A stretch of DNA of 38,115 nt, taken from NCBI RefSeq assembly GCF_000813425.1, contig NZ_JWIB01000061.1:1-38115 (forward strand), in the 5' to 3' direction. Position 1 is the first letter of the stretch. Every line of letters begins with the position of its first letter. The position numbers were made by a program, and so were the translations under genes. Of this stretch, positions 1 to 7,905 are shown piece after piece. This DNA is from Sporosarcina sp. ZBG7A. Lineage in GTDB: Bacteria > Bacillota > Bacilli > Bacillales_A > Planococcaceae. The notes beneath the pieces are model-generated. The model worked only from the letters and a program-made list of their open reading frames with translations, was not told the DNA's origin and ran no database searches.

Positions 1-110
1 AAAGTGCTCATAAAGCGTGGGAAGTGATCATAAACATTGGAAAGTGCTCATAAAGCGTGGGAAGTGATCATAAACACTGCGAAATTGCTCATAAGTCACT
101 AGAAATCCTC
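1..110 (+). repeat. Tandem array A1, family 1 (GTGCTCATAA/GTGATCATAA)
   Basis: Two almost identical 40-nt units (1-40 and 41-80) each hold one GTGCTCATAA and one GTGATCATAA half-unit about 20 nt apart. A third, decayed unit follows to about 110. The array runs off the left edge, so its true length is unknown. The rest of the gap up to the first gene (about 111-367) contains one dispersed GCGAAGCGC element (168-197) and otherwise nothing I can identify. Confidence 0.85.
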
Positions 111-167
111 AAAAAAATCATCCATATCTCAGAAATGAACCCTATTCCATAAGACATTACTAAAAAT

Positions 168-197
168 AAGCGAAGCGCCAACCAATCAAGCTCTTAC
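168..197 (+). repeat. Dispersed GCGAAGCGC / CCAATCAA element, copy 1
   Basis: The sequence AAGCGAAGCGCCAACCAATC followed by AAGCTCTTA resembles copies at 1322-1349 (reverse), 22977-23008 (reverse) and 27221-27262 (forward, diverged). The core also opens the two 50-nt elements at 12281 and 12476. All copies lie close to a 20-21 nt array, here array A1. Function unknown. Confidence 0.6.
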
Positions 198-367
198 AAT
201 GGTTCAGGCGCTACACTTTGGAAGAAGGAGTGCTTTTAAGTGAAGAAAAGGGCCACTAAACTTCAAGATTAACACTCAAGAATAGCGCAAAATGCTAACT
301 TGGCAAAAGCTATTCCAATCAGTCTGGGAAAAAGCTACACTCAATGAAATAGAAAGGAAGGGTGTCC

Positions 368-1321
368 ATGCTCTATAAACAACGAACAAAACCGAAACAG
401 TTAGAGGGACTGCAATCACTCGCAAGCAGATTATCTTCCACACACGAAAAGTACCGATTTATCCAGGATGAGTTATACAAAGTACGTGCCGGATATGGAG
501 GTGAGCTAGAATACGACCGCTGCATGAAAGAAGTCCATACTGATTTTCCCCATGCGATCTTGCATGACCTCAGTCTTCAGCAAAATGGTGTGCAATTTCA
601 AATCGATTCTTTATTTATTGCACCCGATAGAATCATTATTACTGAAGTCAAAAATATTGCAGATAAAATCATAGTCAAAGCGAATCCGACTCAATTTCTA
701 AAAGAGTCGCAAACCGGTGCTCGTGCTGTATTTAGAAATCCAATTTCAGAAGTCGAGCGCAAAATTCATTTTTTGAACAATTGGCTTAGCGCATTTGACA
801 TTCATCTACCCGTAACTGGCCTCATCACGTTTGCGCACAACAACGAAATCCTCATCGAAGAGCAACCAACTATGCCGATCCTACCGAATTACGAAGCGCC
901 TGCTTTTTTTAGAGAATTACCTCTCGAGTCTTCCATACTATCCAAGCAAGATATCCAAAAAGTTGCGGACATATTCCTAAAACATCACCAAGATTATGAT
1001 CCATTCCCGCTAACTTCGAGGTATGGAATTCATCCTACTGAATTGAATAATGGGGTTCTTTGCTGTAATTGTCCGAATGAACAAGTGGTCGTGCGAGAAG
1101 GTAACGTATGGAGCTGTCCACTGTGTAGTCATAAGAGTAGGGTACCTTATGAACAGGCAATCGAAGAGTACTTCATGCTCGTTGGAAAGTCGCTGACGAA
1201 CCGGGAGTTTTGCGGATTCACAGGTTTGACATGCCGCCATACAGCAAAACGGCTACTGTCCAGCCCGTTACTTCAAAAAGTCGGTACTCGTAAAGCAACC
1301 ACGTATACACTTGCCAAGTAA
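368..1321 (+). CDS. NERD-domain protein with C-terminal zinc ribbon
   Basis: The protein has about 317 residues. The N-terminal half matches the nuclease-related NERD domain: a GGELEYD segment near residue 46, an IDSLFIAPDRIIITEVKN segment near 79-96 with the D...E-x-K pattern of restriction-like nucleases, and a VTGLITF strand near 150. The C-terminal part has a CNC...CPLC zinc-ribbon-like pattern (about 233-253) and a final stretch that could be a small helix-turn-helix. A GTG six bases upstream is in frame, but the AGAAAGGAAGG ribosome site at 350-360 is correctly spaced only for the ATG at 368. The gene stands alone between two repeat arrays. NERD proteins are proposed to process DNA; the actual substrate is unknown. 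Confidence 0.75.
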   Translation: MLYKQRTKPKQLEGLQSLASRLSSTHEKYRFIQDELYKVRAGYGGELEYDRCMKEVHTDFPHAILHDLSLQQNGVQFQIDSLFIAPDRIIITEVKNIADKIIVKANPTQFLKESQTGARAVFRNPISEVERKIHFLNNWLSAFDIHLPVTGLITFAHNNEILIEEQPTMPILPNYEAPAFFRELPLESSILSKQDIQKVADIFLKHHQDYDPFPLTSRYGIHPTELNNGVLCCNCPNEQVVVREGNVWSCPLCSHKSRVPYEQAIEEYFMLVGKSLTNREFCGFTGLTCRHTAKRLLSSPLLQKVGTRKATTYTLAK

Positions 1322-1349
1322 AATCAAGATTGATTGGCTGCGCTTCGCC
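1322..1349 (-). repeat. Dispersed GCGAAGCGC element, copy 2 (reverse)
   Basis: Read on the minus strand this gives GGCGAAGCGCAGCCAATCAA then TCTTGATT, the same element as at 168-197. The GCGAAGCG part doubles as the 5' arm of the terminator of the NERD gene. It precedes array A2. Confidence 0.6.
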
Positions 1350-1366
1350 TTGCGAAGCGTTTTTTT
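1341..1366 (+). terminator. Rho-independent terminator of the NERD gene
   Basis: A perfect 8-bp stem CGCTTCGC / GCGAAGCG (1341-1348 with 1352-1359) has a 3-nt loop and is followed by seven T residues. It starts 20 nt after the stop codon. Confidence 0.85.
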
Positions 1367-1441
1367 GTTGGATTTTCGATGTGTTTAGAAACTTGTATGA
1401 ATAAAACTGTGTGTATTGGGTGGTTGGAGGATAGAGAGCTA

Positions 1442-1920
1442 GAGGAGCGCTCATAAATCGCGAAAAGTGATCATAACTTCTGGAAAGTGCTCATAAATTG
1501 CAAAAAGTATCATAACCCTTGGAAAGTGCTCATAAAACACGAAAAGTAATCATAAGCCCTGGAAAGCGCTCATAAAACGCGAAAAGTGATCATAACTTCT
1601 GGAAAGTGCTCATAAATTGCAAAAAGTGATCATAACCCTTGGAAAGTGCTCATAAACCGCGAAAAGTGATCATAAGCCCTGGAAAGTGCTCATAAAACGC
1701 AAAAAGTGATCATAACTTCTGGAAAGTGCTCATAAATCGCGAAAAGTGATCATAACTTCTGGAAAGCGCTCATAAAACGCGAAAAGTGATCATAACTTCT
1801 GGAAAATGCTCATAAATCGCGAAAAGTAATCATAACTTCTGGAAAGCGCTCATAAAACGCAAAAAGTGATCATAAGCCCTGAAAACTACTCATAAGCCCT
1901 GGAATCTACTCATAAACCTC
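1442..1920 (+). repeat. Tandem array A2, family 1, eleven 40-nt units
   Basis: Eleven consecutive double units start at 1442, 1482, 1521, 1561 and then every 40 nt to 1841. Two looser half-units follow at 1881 and 1901. Each unit reads roughly GGAAAGTGCTCATAAANCGC then GAAAAGTGATCATAACTTCT. Only one unit (1482) has lost a base. The C/A alternation at the variable position holds through all eleven units. No frame stays open and no ribosome site is present. It fills most of the 671-nt gap between the NERD gene and hemQ, beyond both terminators. Confidence 0.95.
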
Positions 1921-1940
1921 TGAAAACTTCCCACAACCAC

Positions 1941-1974
1941 AAAAAAACCGCCCCGGGGATTCCCCAAGAGCGGC
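1941..1974 (-). terminator. Terminator of hemQ
   Basis: On the minus strand an imperfect stem formed by CCGCTCTTGGGG and CCCCGGGGCGG closes over a short loop and runs into seven or more T residues. It lies 18 nt beyond the hemQ stop codon. Confidence 0.7.
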
Positions 1975-1992
1975 TCACATTCAAATCTACTT

Positions 1993-2745
1993 TCACACCA
2001 CGAAGAAATCGGCGCGTGTGTCATCCTGTAAAATTGTTCCCACGAAGAACTCGCCGAACTCGCTGTAGCGCGCGCTCACTTCGTCGAAACGCATTTCATA
2101 GATTAATTTCTTAAACTGAAGCACGTCGTCCGCGAATAGCGTAACGCCCCACTCGTGGTCGTCGAAACCGACAGAACCGGAGATGATTTGCTTCACTTTG
2201 CCAGCGTAGCTGCGGCCGATTAAGCCATGGCTGCGCATCATTTCTTTGCGGATATCCATATCAAGCATGTACCAGTTGACGTCGCCTTCGCGCTTCTTGT
2301 CCATTGGGTAGAAGCAGACGTATTGGCTGCGTGGAAGTTCAGGATACAAACGTCCGCGAACGTATGGGTTCTGGTATGGATCTTCATCAGAATCCCCACC
2401 GGCTAAGTAGTTAGAGAGTTCCACTACGGATACGTACGAATACGCAGGAAGAGTGAAGTCTGCGATCGTAAGTTTATTGAATTCTGCTTCAAGCTGTTGT
2501 AATTCGTCCATCGTTGGGCGCAACGTCATGAGCATGAAATCGGCTTTTTGACCGACAATTGTATAAAATGCATGGCTGCCTGTTTTGTTTTCATCCGCTA
2601 CGTTCAGCTTGTCTAGAAATGCGACGAACTCGTCAACCGCATGCTGGCGCTCTTCTTTAGAAATAAGTTTCCAAGAGGTCCAGTCCATAGTACGGAAGTC
2701 GTGTAATACATACCAGCCATCCAGCGTTTGTGCTGCTTCAATCAT
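1993..2745 (-). CDS. hemQ: Coproheme decarboxylase HemQ (chlorite dismutase family)
   Basis: This 250-residue protein belongs to the Firmicutes HemQ (YwfI) family. In the coproporphyrin-dependent pathway HemQ removes two propionates of iron-coproporphyrin III, with hydrogen peroxide, to make heme b. The C-terminal half carries the family core: Tyr146 in CFYPMDKKR corresponds to the catalytic tyrosine, and His173 in MRSHGLIGR to the proximal heme ligand. The [14 protein letters not shown] stretch near 191-204 is typical. Length is normal. A GGAG ribosome site sits about 11 nt upstream of the ATG. In B. subtilis pta lies between this gene and lipL; here it is absent and the two genes are divergent across 218 nt. 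Confidence 0.93.
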   Translation of the reverse strand: MIEAAQTLDGWYVLHDFRTMDWTSWKLISKEERQHAVDEFVAFLDKLNVADENKTGSHAFYTIVGQKADFMLMTLRPTMDELQQLEAEFNKLTIADFTLPAYSYVSVVELSNYLAGGDSDEDPYQNPYVRGRLYPELPRSQYVCFYPMDKKREGDVNWYMLDMDIRKEMMRSHGLIGRSYAGKVKQIISGSVGFDDHEWGVTLFADDVLQFKKLIYEMRFDEVSARYSEFGEFFVGTILQDDTRADFFVV

Positions 2746-2826
2746 GAGAAATCGAGCTCCTTTAAATTGAGATTCGTACGGGTGGACGGAGAAAAACCCC
2801 CGAGGCAGCCGTTCTTTTCTCAGTGT

Positions 2827-2855
2827 ACCATAACGGACAACTTCAATTCAGCCAA
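2827..2855 (-). promoter_or_regulatory. Possible sigma-A promoter of hemQ
   Basis: On the minus strand TTGGCT (2855-2850) and TATGGT (2832-2827) are separated by exactly 17 nt, about 80 nt upstream of the hemQ start. Both boxes deviate from consensus, so this is tentative. Confidence 0.4.
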
Positions 2856-2963
2856 GACACCGGATGTCACGAATTCGACACCACACAGCGAGTGGAAGAG
2901 GAACGAATTGTGGTGTAGACTGAGGATATTCAAACTAAAACATTCACATACAGGAGTCTACTT

Positions 2964-3806
2964 ATGACATCAATTGAATCGTATTTATCCATCCCGACAT
3001 GGCGTTATATAGATGAATCCCTATCGGCTAAAAGTCGATCCGCCCTAGAATCGTTCGCGGCGGACGATACCCTTTGTCAGCTAGTCGGCCAACTACAAAG
3101 TGCACCAACCGTCCGTACATGGGTGCACGATCATACAATTGTTCTCGGCGTTCAGGATCATCGACTCCCACATCTAGAACGTGCATTACCGGCCATCCAT
3201 GAAGCAGGATATAAAACAATCGTCCGAAATTCAGGAGGACTTGCGGTCGTCCTCGATAGTGGAGTGCTCAACATTTCCATAGTATTATCTGAACAGAACG
3301 GTTCAATCGATATCTCGGTCGGCTACGACGTCATGCTGGAATTTATCCGCATGCTGTTCCCGGAAACAGGTGACAGGATCGAGGCCTATGAAATCGTAGG
3401 ATCGTATTGTCCTGGAAGTTATGATCTTAGCATCGATGGTAAGAAGTTCGCTGGAATCTCCCAGCGTCGATTACGACAAGGCGTCGCTGTCCAAGTCTAT
3501 CTATGTATCGAAGGCAGCGGTAGCGAACGGGCAGCAATCGTGAAAGAGTTGTATGAAACTGGACTAGGTGGAGAGATTACGAAATTTGCCTACCCTGTGA
3601 TTCAACCGGAAACAATGGCATCGTTATCCGAATTACTCGACCAGCCGCTCACTGTCCAAGATGTCAACTTGCGAATTCAACAAAAGTTGAACGTGCTTGC
3701 AGAAAACGTCCAGTCTGGAGGTTTCCGTGATGAGGAAATAGAACTCTATACGTATTACTTGAATCGCGTCGTCGAACGGAACGCCAAAATGATCGCTCGA
3801 AGTTAA
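2964..3806 (+). CDS. lipL: Octanoyl-[GcvH]:protein N-octanoyltransferase LipL
   Basis: The protein has 280 residues and the BPL/LplA/LipB fold. LipL (YwfL of B. subtilis) moves octanoyl groups from GcvH to the E2 subunits of 2-oxoacid dehydrogenases, the third step of lipoate assembly in Bacillus. The catalytic cysteine is Cys149 in SYCPGSYDLSI, close to Cys150 of the B. subtilis enzyme. The lysine pair in GKKFAGISQRR (about 160) fits the conserved active-site lysine. An RNSGGLAVV segment near 88-96 is the glycine-rich acyl-binding region. An AGGAG site precedes the ATG by about 9 nt. The branched-chain dehydrogenase that could feed IcmF downstream would also need lipoylation, although it is not in this window. 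Confidence 0.9.
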   Translation: MTSIESYLSIPTWRYIDESLSAKSRSALESFAADDTLCQLVGQLQSAPTVRTWVHDHTIVLGVQDHRLPHLERALPAIHEAGYKTIVRNSGGLAVVLDSGVLNISIVLSEQNGSIDISVGYDVMLEFIRMLFPETGDRIEAYEIVGSYCPGSYDLSIDGKKFAGISQRRLRQGVAVQVYLCIEGSGSERAAIVKELYETGLGGEITKFAYPVIQPETMASLSELLDQPLTVQDVNLRIQQKLNVLAENVQSGGFRDEEIELYTYYLNRVVERNAKMIARS

Positions 3807-3815
3807 CGAATTCAT

Positions 3816-3858
3816 AAAAAAAAGAACCGCCTATTTTAATGAATAGGGGGTTCTTTAG
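3816..3858. terminator. Bidirectional terminator between lipL and rsfA
   Basis: AAAGAACCGCCTATT (3821-3835) pairs with AATAGGGGGTTCTTT (3842-3856) over a 6-nt loop, with an A-run on the left and T's on the right. The rsfA stop codon (3836-3838) lies in the loop, so the last rsfA codons form one arm of the stem. Confidence 0.85.
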
Positions 3859-4468
3859 AGATTAAATTTCCGTTTTGCTCCATTTTGAAAGCGGGAGCGG
3901 TATGCTCGCCTTCTTCGTTCAATGTAACGAGACGACGCGCTCGGTTCATAATTTCAACAAATTGCTCATAGTCATCGCGAATGGATTTATTGTCTTTTTT
4001 CAGACGCTCCACCATGTTTTCAAGCTCAGCAACGCGGGTTTGAGCAGTTTTTGCAGTTTGCTGCCAACGCAGCGCATCATTGTTAATACCACCTGAGTGA
4101 TGCATGCGAATTAGGAATGCAATCACCGTATCCATGGAAAGTGCAGAAAGTGGAACAGATACCGCGCGTTGTTCTTCTTCATTCGTTTGAACCGAGTAAA
4201 GAGGTGTCGCACGACGTTTGAAGTCTGTACCAAGGACTCGCAATGCTTGCTTCCGTTCTTTCTTCGCTTGTGATAATTCTTTCTCGTAGTCTTGTCTTAC
4301 AACGGCGTTCCAACGAAATCCACATGCCGCTGCAGTTCGGTTCAATGCATCCCCGACTTCTTCAAATGCACTTAGTTGCGTGCTGCCTTCTCGTACGTGA
4401 CGTAATACTGTCTCTGCTAATAACGTGTCATTTTCTTCCAACCATGCATCTTGTCTAATTTTTACCAT
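3836..4468 (-). CDS. rsfA: RsfA-family prespore transcriptional regulator
   Basis: The open frame reaches back to 4522, but the family begins at M-V-K-x-R-Q-D-A-W, and a strong GGGAGG site lies 7 nt before the ATG at 4468. That start gives 210 residues. The N-terminal third (RQDAWLEENDTLLAETVL, then REGSTQL, FEEVGDALNRTAAACGFRW) is a Myb/SANT-like DNA-binding domain. The second half is a coiled coil (about 140-185, RVAELENMVERLKKDNK). In B. subtilis RsfA (YwfN) tunes sigma-F-dependent genes in the forespore. The position next to lipL and ywfO matches B. subtilis. This is one of the clearest signs that the host sporulates. Confidence 0.88.
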   Translation of the reverse strand: MVKIRQDAWLEENDTLLAETVLRHVREGSTQLSAFEEVGDALNRTAAACGFRWNAVVRQDYEKELSQAKKERKQALRVLGTDFKRRATPLYSVQTNEEEQRAVSVPLSALSMDTVIAFLIRMHHSGGINNDALRWQQTAKTAQTRVAELENMVERLKKDNKSIRDDYEQFVEIMNRARRLVTLNEEGEHTAPAFKMEQNGNLISKEPPIH

Positions 4469-4641
4469 CTCCAATGCCTCCCATAATTCGTTCTCTCTTT
4501 CTACTGACAGCATGGACAGCACGCGAGAATTTTATACAGAACAAAAGATTGATACTTTCATCTTTTTTCGAATGTGCCTTTTGCAGCTGTCGAACTTGCT
4601 GATTTTTGGTATACTGGATAAACGTTGAATGGAGGTGCGAT

Positions 4642-5940
4642 ATGTCGTACGAGCATGAGAAACTGGCAGAAGAAAAGGTGTTCAAAGACCCGGTACACCG
4701 CTATATTCACGTGAGAGATCGCGTCATTTGGGATGTCATAGGCACCCGGGAATTTCAGCGACTGCGCAGAATTCGGCAGCTTGGCACAACGTATCTCGTC
4801 TTTCACGGAGCGGAGCATAGTCGATTCCAACACTCGCTCGGCGTCTATGAAATTGTCCGTCGCATCATTGATAGCGGCTTCGGAGGACGTCCTGAGTGGA
4901 ATGAGGATGAACGCCTGGTCGCACTGTGCGCAGCACTCCTGCATGACCTCGGTCATGGACCGTTTTCACATGCGTTCGAGAAAGTATTCGATTTGGACCA
5001 CGAGAAGTTTACACAAGCGATTTTGTTAGGGGATACGGAAGTGAACGCAGTGTTAAGTCGCGTCAGTCCTGAGTTCCCGCAACGTGTAGCTGATGTCGTC
5101 GGTAAAACATACAAGGACAAGCTTGTCATCAGTTTGATATCCAGCCAAATCGACGCAGACCGTATGGATTACTTGCAGCGGGATGCCTATTACACAGGCG
5201 TTCAATATGGACATTTCGATATGGAGCGAATTTTGCGCGTTATGCGTCCTGCAGAAGAACAAGTCGTCATCAAGTCAAGCGGCATGCACGCTGTCGAAGA
5301 TTACATCATGAGTCGCTACCAAATGTACTGGCAAGTCTATTTCCATCCCGTTTCCCGTAGTGCAGAAGTGATTCTCATCAAGATTTTGCACCGCGCAAAA
5401 GCGCTATATAAAGACGGGTATCGGTTCCTACAAGACCCTGTACCATTCCGTTCTTTTTTCGATAAAACCATTACAATCGAAGATTATATCTCGTTGGACG
5501 AAGGAGTCTTATTTACATATTTCCAGCTTTGGATGAAAGAACAAGACCCAATTCTATCTGACTTATGCCGTCGATTCATTAATCGAAAGCTATTTCAATA
5601 TGCCGAGTTCGATCCTGCGAAAGAATATCGCAAAATCGGTCAACTCGATTCATTATTCAAAGAAGCGGGCATTGACCCTGAATATTATTTAGTTACGGAC
5701 TCTTCTTCCGATCTACCATATGATTTTTATCGCCCAGGAGAAGAAAACGAACGCGTTCCGATCTACTTACAACTGCCAAATGGGGAGTTGAGCGAACTGT
5801 CACGGTCATCCGATATCGTCGATGCCATTTCCGGCAAAAGGCGAACGGACCACAAAATCTATTTCCCTGAAGACATACTTGAAGCAGGACAAGAGGACAA
5901 TCCTCTATATAAAGAAATTTTACAGCTAGTAAGAGGCTAG
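4642..5940 (+). CDS. ywfO: HD-domain phosphohydrolase YwfO
   Basis: The start is the ATG at 4642 behind GGAGG (4631-4635); the frame opens 36 nt earlier without a ribosome site. The 432-residue protein is an HD-superfamily phosphohydrolase of the dNTPase-like YwfO group. The metal-binding set is visible: His64 in FQHSLGVYE, His101-Asp102 in LLHDLGHGPFSH, and Asp171 in SSQIDADRMDYL. The early FKDPVHRYIHV and REFQRLRRIRQLG motifs are typical of the group. Related enzymes hydrolyse deoxynucleoside triphosphates; the physiological substrate here is not established. It is followed 15 nt later by ywgA, probably in one transcript. Confidence 0.85.
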   Translation: MSYEHEKLAEEKVFKDPVHRYIHVRDRVIWDVIGTREFQRLRRIRQLGTTYLVFHGAEHSRFQHSLGVYEIVRRIIDSGFGGRPEWNEDERLVALCAALLHDLGHGPFSHAFEKVFDLDHEKFTQAILLGDTEVNAVLSRVSPEFPQRVADVVGKTYKDKLVISLISSQIDADRMDYLQRDAYYTGVQYGHFDMERILRVMRPAEEQVVIKSSGMHAVEDYIMSRYQMYWQVYFHPVSRSAEVILIKILHRAKALYKDGYRFLQDPVPFRSFFDKTITIEDYISLDEGVLFTYFQLWMKEQDPILSDLCRRFINRKLFQYAEFDPAKEYRKIGQLDSLFKEAGIDPEYYLVTDSSSDLPYDFYRPGEENERVPIYLQLPNGELSELSRSSDIVDAISGKRRTDHKIYFPEDILEAGQEDNPLYKEILQLVRG

Positions 5941-5955
5941 AAAGGAGCGAGCGCA

Positions 5956-6462
5956 ATGCTTGCGGAACACGCGAAAATCGTTCAGATGATTTCCCTGGCG
6001 GATGAAGTCAATGGAAGAAAGAAACTACAGAAGATGGTCTACATATTGAAAAAGATGGAGTTTTCCTTCGTAGAGAAATACGAATTGCACATGTACGGCC
6101 CCTATTCAGAGGAGCTGACGTTGCGCGTAGAAGAGTTGTGCGAGATGGGCTTTTTGGATGAAACGTGCACAGACAAAGGGTCATACGTCCAATACACGTA
6201 CCAAGTAACCGAAGACGGACTTAAGTTTTCAGAAACGGGGGACGCTCCAAAGCAATCACTTGCGCCATGCATCAGCAAGTTGAATGAACAGAGTTCACGC
6301 TTCTTGGAACTCGTCTCTACGTTGCTTTATTTCGATCACTTAGAGCGTACCGAGCAAATCGAAAAGGTCCGTATCGTTAAGAACAAATTGAATTTCTCAG
6401 ATGAGGAAATGGATGCTGCATTTGCATTTATCGCAGAAATGTCAGCCTGTGCTGTCGCATAA
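5956..6462 (+). CDS. ywgA: YwgA-family protein
   Basis: This 168-residue conserved Firmicutes protein has no firmly established function. It begins MLAEHAKIVQMISLADEV and contains GRKKLQKMVYILKKM (about 20-34) and a MYGPYSEELTLRVEEL stretch (about 45-60), patterns reminiscent of winged-helix proteins and of the Panacea/SocA-like antitoxin fold, although that resemblance is only an impression. AAAGGAG at 5941-5947 precedes the ATG, and the gene follows ywfO closely, so the two are likely cotranscribed. The same pair is adjacent in B. subtilis. Confidence 0.75.
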   Translation: MLAEHAKIVQMISLADEVNGRKKLQKMVYILKKMEFSFVEKYELHMYGPYSEELTLRVEELCEMGFLDETCTDKGSYVQYTYQVTEDGLKFSETGDAPKQSLAPCISKLNEQSSRFLELVSTLLYFDHLERTEQIEKVRIVKNKLNFSDEEMDAAFAFIAEMSACAVA

Positions 6463-6473
6463 TTCATTCCACT

Positions 6474-6518
6474 AAAAAACCGGATGCGCAAGGGGATTCC
6501 TTGCTACGTCCGGCTTTT
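6474..6518. terminator. Bidirectional terminator between ywgA and ywhB
   Basis: AAAAACCGGATGCGCAAGG pairs with CCTTGCTACGTCCGGCTTTT with a few mismatches around a short loop. The A-run and T-run at the two ends suit both convergent genes. Confidence 0.8.
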
Positions 6519-6519
6519 C

Positions 6520-6705
6520 TTATTGGTCGCTCAATCGTTTTCCACCAACGGCATAATGATTTTTCGGCATTTCTTCGATGAACACCACAATGTTTTCCCG
6601 TGGTGCATTGGCAGTTTCCATGACCGCTTCCGTCACTTTTTCCACCATCGCACGCTTTTGTTCTTCCGTGCGACCTTCCAACATCTTTACAGTTACATAC
6701 GGCAT
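6520..6705 (-). CDS. ywhB: 4-oxalocrotonate tautomerase-family protein (YwhB)
   Basis: With 61 residues this is the usual size of a 4-oxalocrotonate tautomerase subunit. After removal of the initiator Met the mature chain starts with the catalytic N-terminal proline (M-PYVTVKMLEGRT). The VFIEEMPKNHYAVGGKRLSD end matches the family, including the loop that closes the active site. B. subtilis YwhB has weak tautomerase and dehalogenase activity in vitro, with an unknown natural role. The start has an AAAGGTGG site upstream. The gene is convergent with ywgA and divergent from ywhD. Confidence 0.88.
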   Translation of the reverse strand: MPYVTVKMLEGRTEEQKRAMVEKVTEAVMETANAPRENIVVFIEEMPKNHYAVGGKRLSDQ

Positions 6706-6773
6706 ACAATTTCCACCTTTCCATTAATTTCGGTATAGTAGATATACTACCAGATAGAAAGGGGTTTGCGGAA

Positions 6774-7304
6774 ATGGCAGACGAACAAAAACCGAAACAA
6801 AAGTTAGGGTTCACCATTATAAAGAACGACCCAACAGATGGCCACAAAGGATTCGGCATCGGATCGCTATCGTTGGAAAACATCACACCTGTCATGGTTG
6901 ACACAGAAGAAGAGCTCGCTTCCATCGAAATAGGCGCAATGCATGCGAAGAGCGACATCGAGCGGGGTATCAAGTTCACAACAAATCGGGAAGACTCTGA
7001 AGGCGGCAAGCTCTACTGGCTCGTCTGGGTCACAATCGATTTTAATGAAAAGGGACCGTATTATGCGGGAGTCACGTCTTGTGAAATGATTGTCAACCGC
7101 GCAAAACGTCGTGGCTACAAGTTGCTTGCTGATCACGTGAATTTGATGGATAAATCCATGAAGCGCCGCATTATTGTCGATAACATGGATGAAAAGTCGA
7201 AAAAAATTCTAGCGGACTTCCTTAAAGAGCACAATGAAGACATGTGGAGCAACAGTGAACCAAAACTTCACATCGATCTCAGTGAATCGTCTCCTCATTT
7301 ATGA
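6774..7304 (+). CDS. ywhD: YwhD-family protein
   Basis: This 176-residue protein of the YwhD family is found across Bacillales and its function is unknown. It opens with KLGFTIIKNDPTDGHKGFG and contains LYWLVWVTIDFNEKGPYYAG (about 79-98). No signal peptide or membrane segment is visible, so it is probably cytosolic. An AGAAAGGGG site lies before the ATG. The neighbours (ywhB upstream, pbpG downstream on the other strand) are the same as in B. subtilis. Confidence 0.8.
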   Translation: MADEQKPKQKLGFTIIKNDPTDGHKGFGIGSLSLENITPVMVDTEEELASIEIGAMHAKSDIERGIKFTTNREDSEGGKLYWLVWVTIDFNEKGPYYAGVTSCEMIVNRAKRRGYKLLADHVNLMDKSMKRRIIVDNMDEKSKKILADFLKEHNEDMWSNSEPKLHIDLSESSPHL

Positions 7305-7416
7305 AATAGGTCGAAAAATCACTGAAAGTCGACAATAGGTAGTTGAATGTCACGACAAAACGAAGTAAACTAAGGTTAGCTTGCAATTGTGAGCTAGGAC
7401 ACTCGGGTTCGCCCGA

Positions 7417-7464
7417 CAAAAAAGCTTCCCGCCCGTTAGACCCAACAGGCAGGAAGCTTTTTTT
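7417..7464 (+). terminator. Terminator after ywhD
   Basis: AAAAAAGCTTCC (7418-7429) pairs with GGAAGCTTTTTT after a 23-nt apical region containing a short GCC/GGC stem. A smaller hairpin TCGGGTTCGCCCGA lies just before it (7403-7416). Confidence 0.85.
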
Positions 7465-7539
7465 GTTGTGTTGTGCCAATTTCAGCCTGTGCTACAGGTA
7501 AAGTGCTCCATTCATTCGGATGACCGCTATAATCAAAGA

Positions 7540-7890
7540 CTATTCTGATCAAGTGAGCTCAAGTTTAATCAAGCAAGAGCAGAATTTGCTCAAGCGAGCC
7601 TGAATGTAATCAAGCAAGAGTAGAATCCGCTCAAGCGAGCTTGAGACTGATCAAACAAGAGTAGAATCCGCTCAAGCGAGCCTGAATGTGATCAAGCAAG
7701 AGCAGAATCCGCTCAAGCGAGCCTGAATGTGATCAAGCAAGAGCGGAATCCGCTCAAGCGAGCCTGAATGTGATCAAGCAAGAGCAGAATCCGCTCAAGC
7801 GAGCCTGAATGTGATCAAGCAAGAGTAGAACCCGCTCAAGCAAGCCTGAATGTGATCAAGCAAGAGTCGAATCCGCTCAAGCAAGCGCAT
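7540..7890 (+). repeat. Tandem array A3, family 2 (GTGATCAAGCAAG/CCGCTCAAGCGAG)
   Basis: GATCAAGC half-units at 7649 (variant), 7690, 7731, 7772, 7813 and 7854 are spaced exactly 41 nt. GCTCAAGC half-units fall halfway between (for example 7711). Two looser units precede them from about 7545. The A/C alternation before TCAA is kept throughout. The array fills most of the 601-nt gap between ywhD and pbpG, after the ywhD terminator. I see no separate terminator for pbpG in this gap. Confidence 0.95.
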
Positions 7891-7905
7891 CATTAGACCC
7901 CAACA

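Noticed and set aside
1442..1920. CRISPR array
   Set aside because: There is no long constant repeat separated by unique spacers of fixed length; the whole 40-nt unit is repetitive, the conserved core is only about 10 nt, and no cas gene is present.
4469..4522. Upstream start giving RsfA 18 extra residues
   Set aside because: The family begins at the MVKxRQDAW methionine, and the strong GGGAGG site is placed for that codon.
6464..7009. 181-residue minus-strand frame opposite ywhD and ywhB
   Set aside because: It overlaps two genuine conserved genes and their intergenic region, has low-complexity Ser/Pro composition and no family match.
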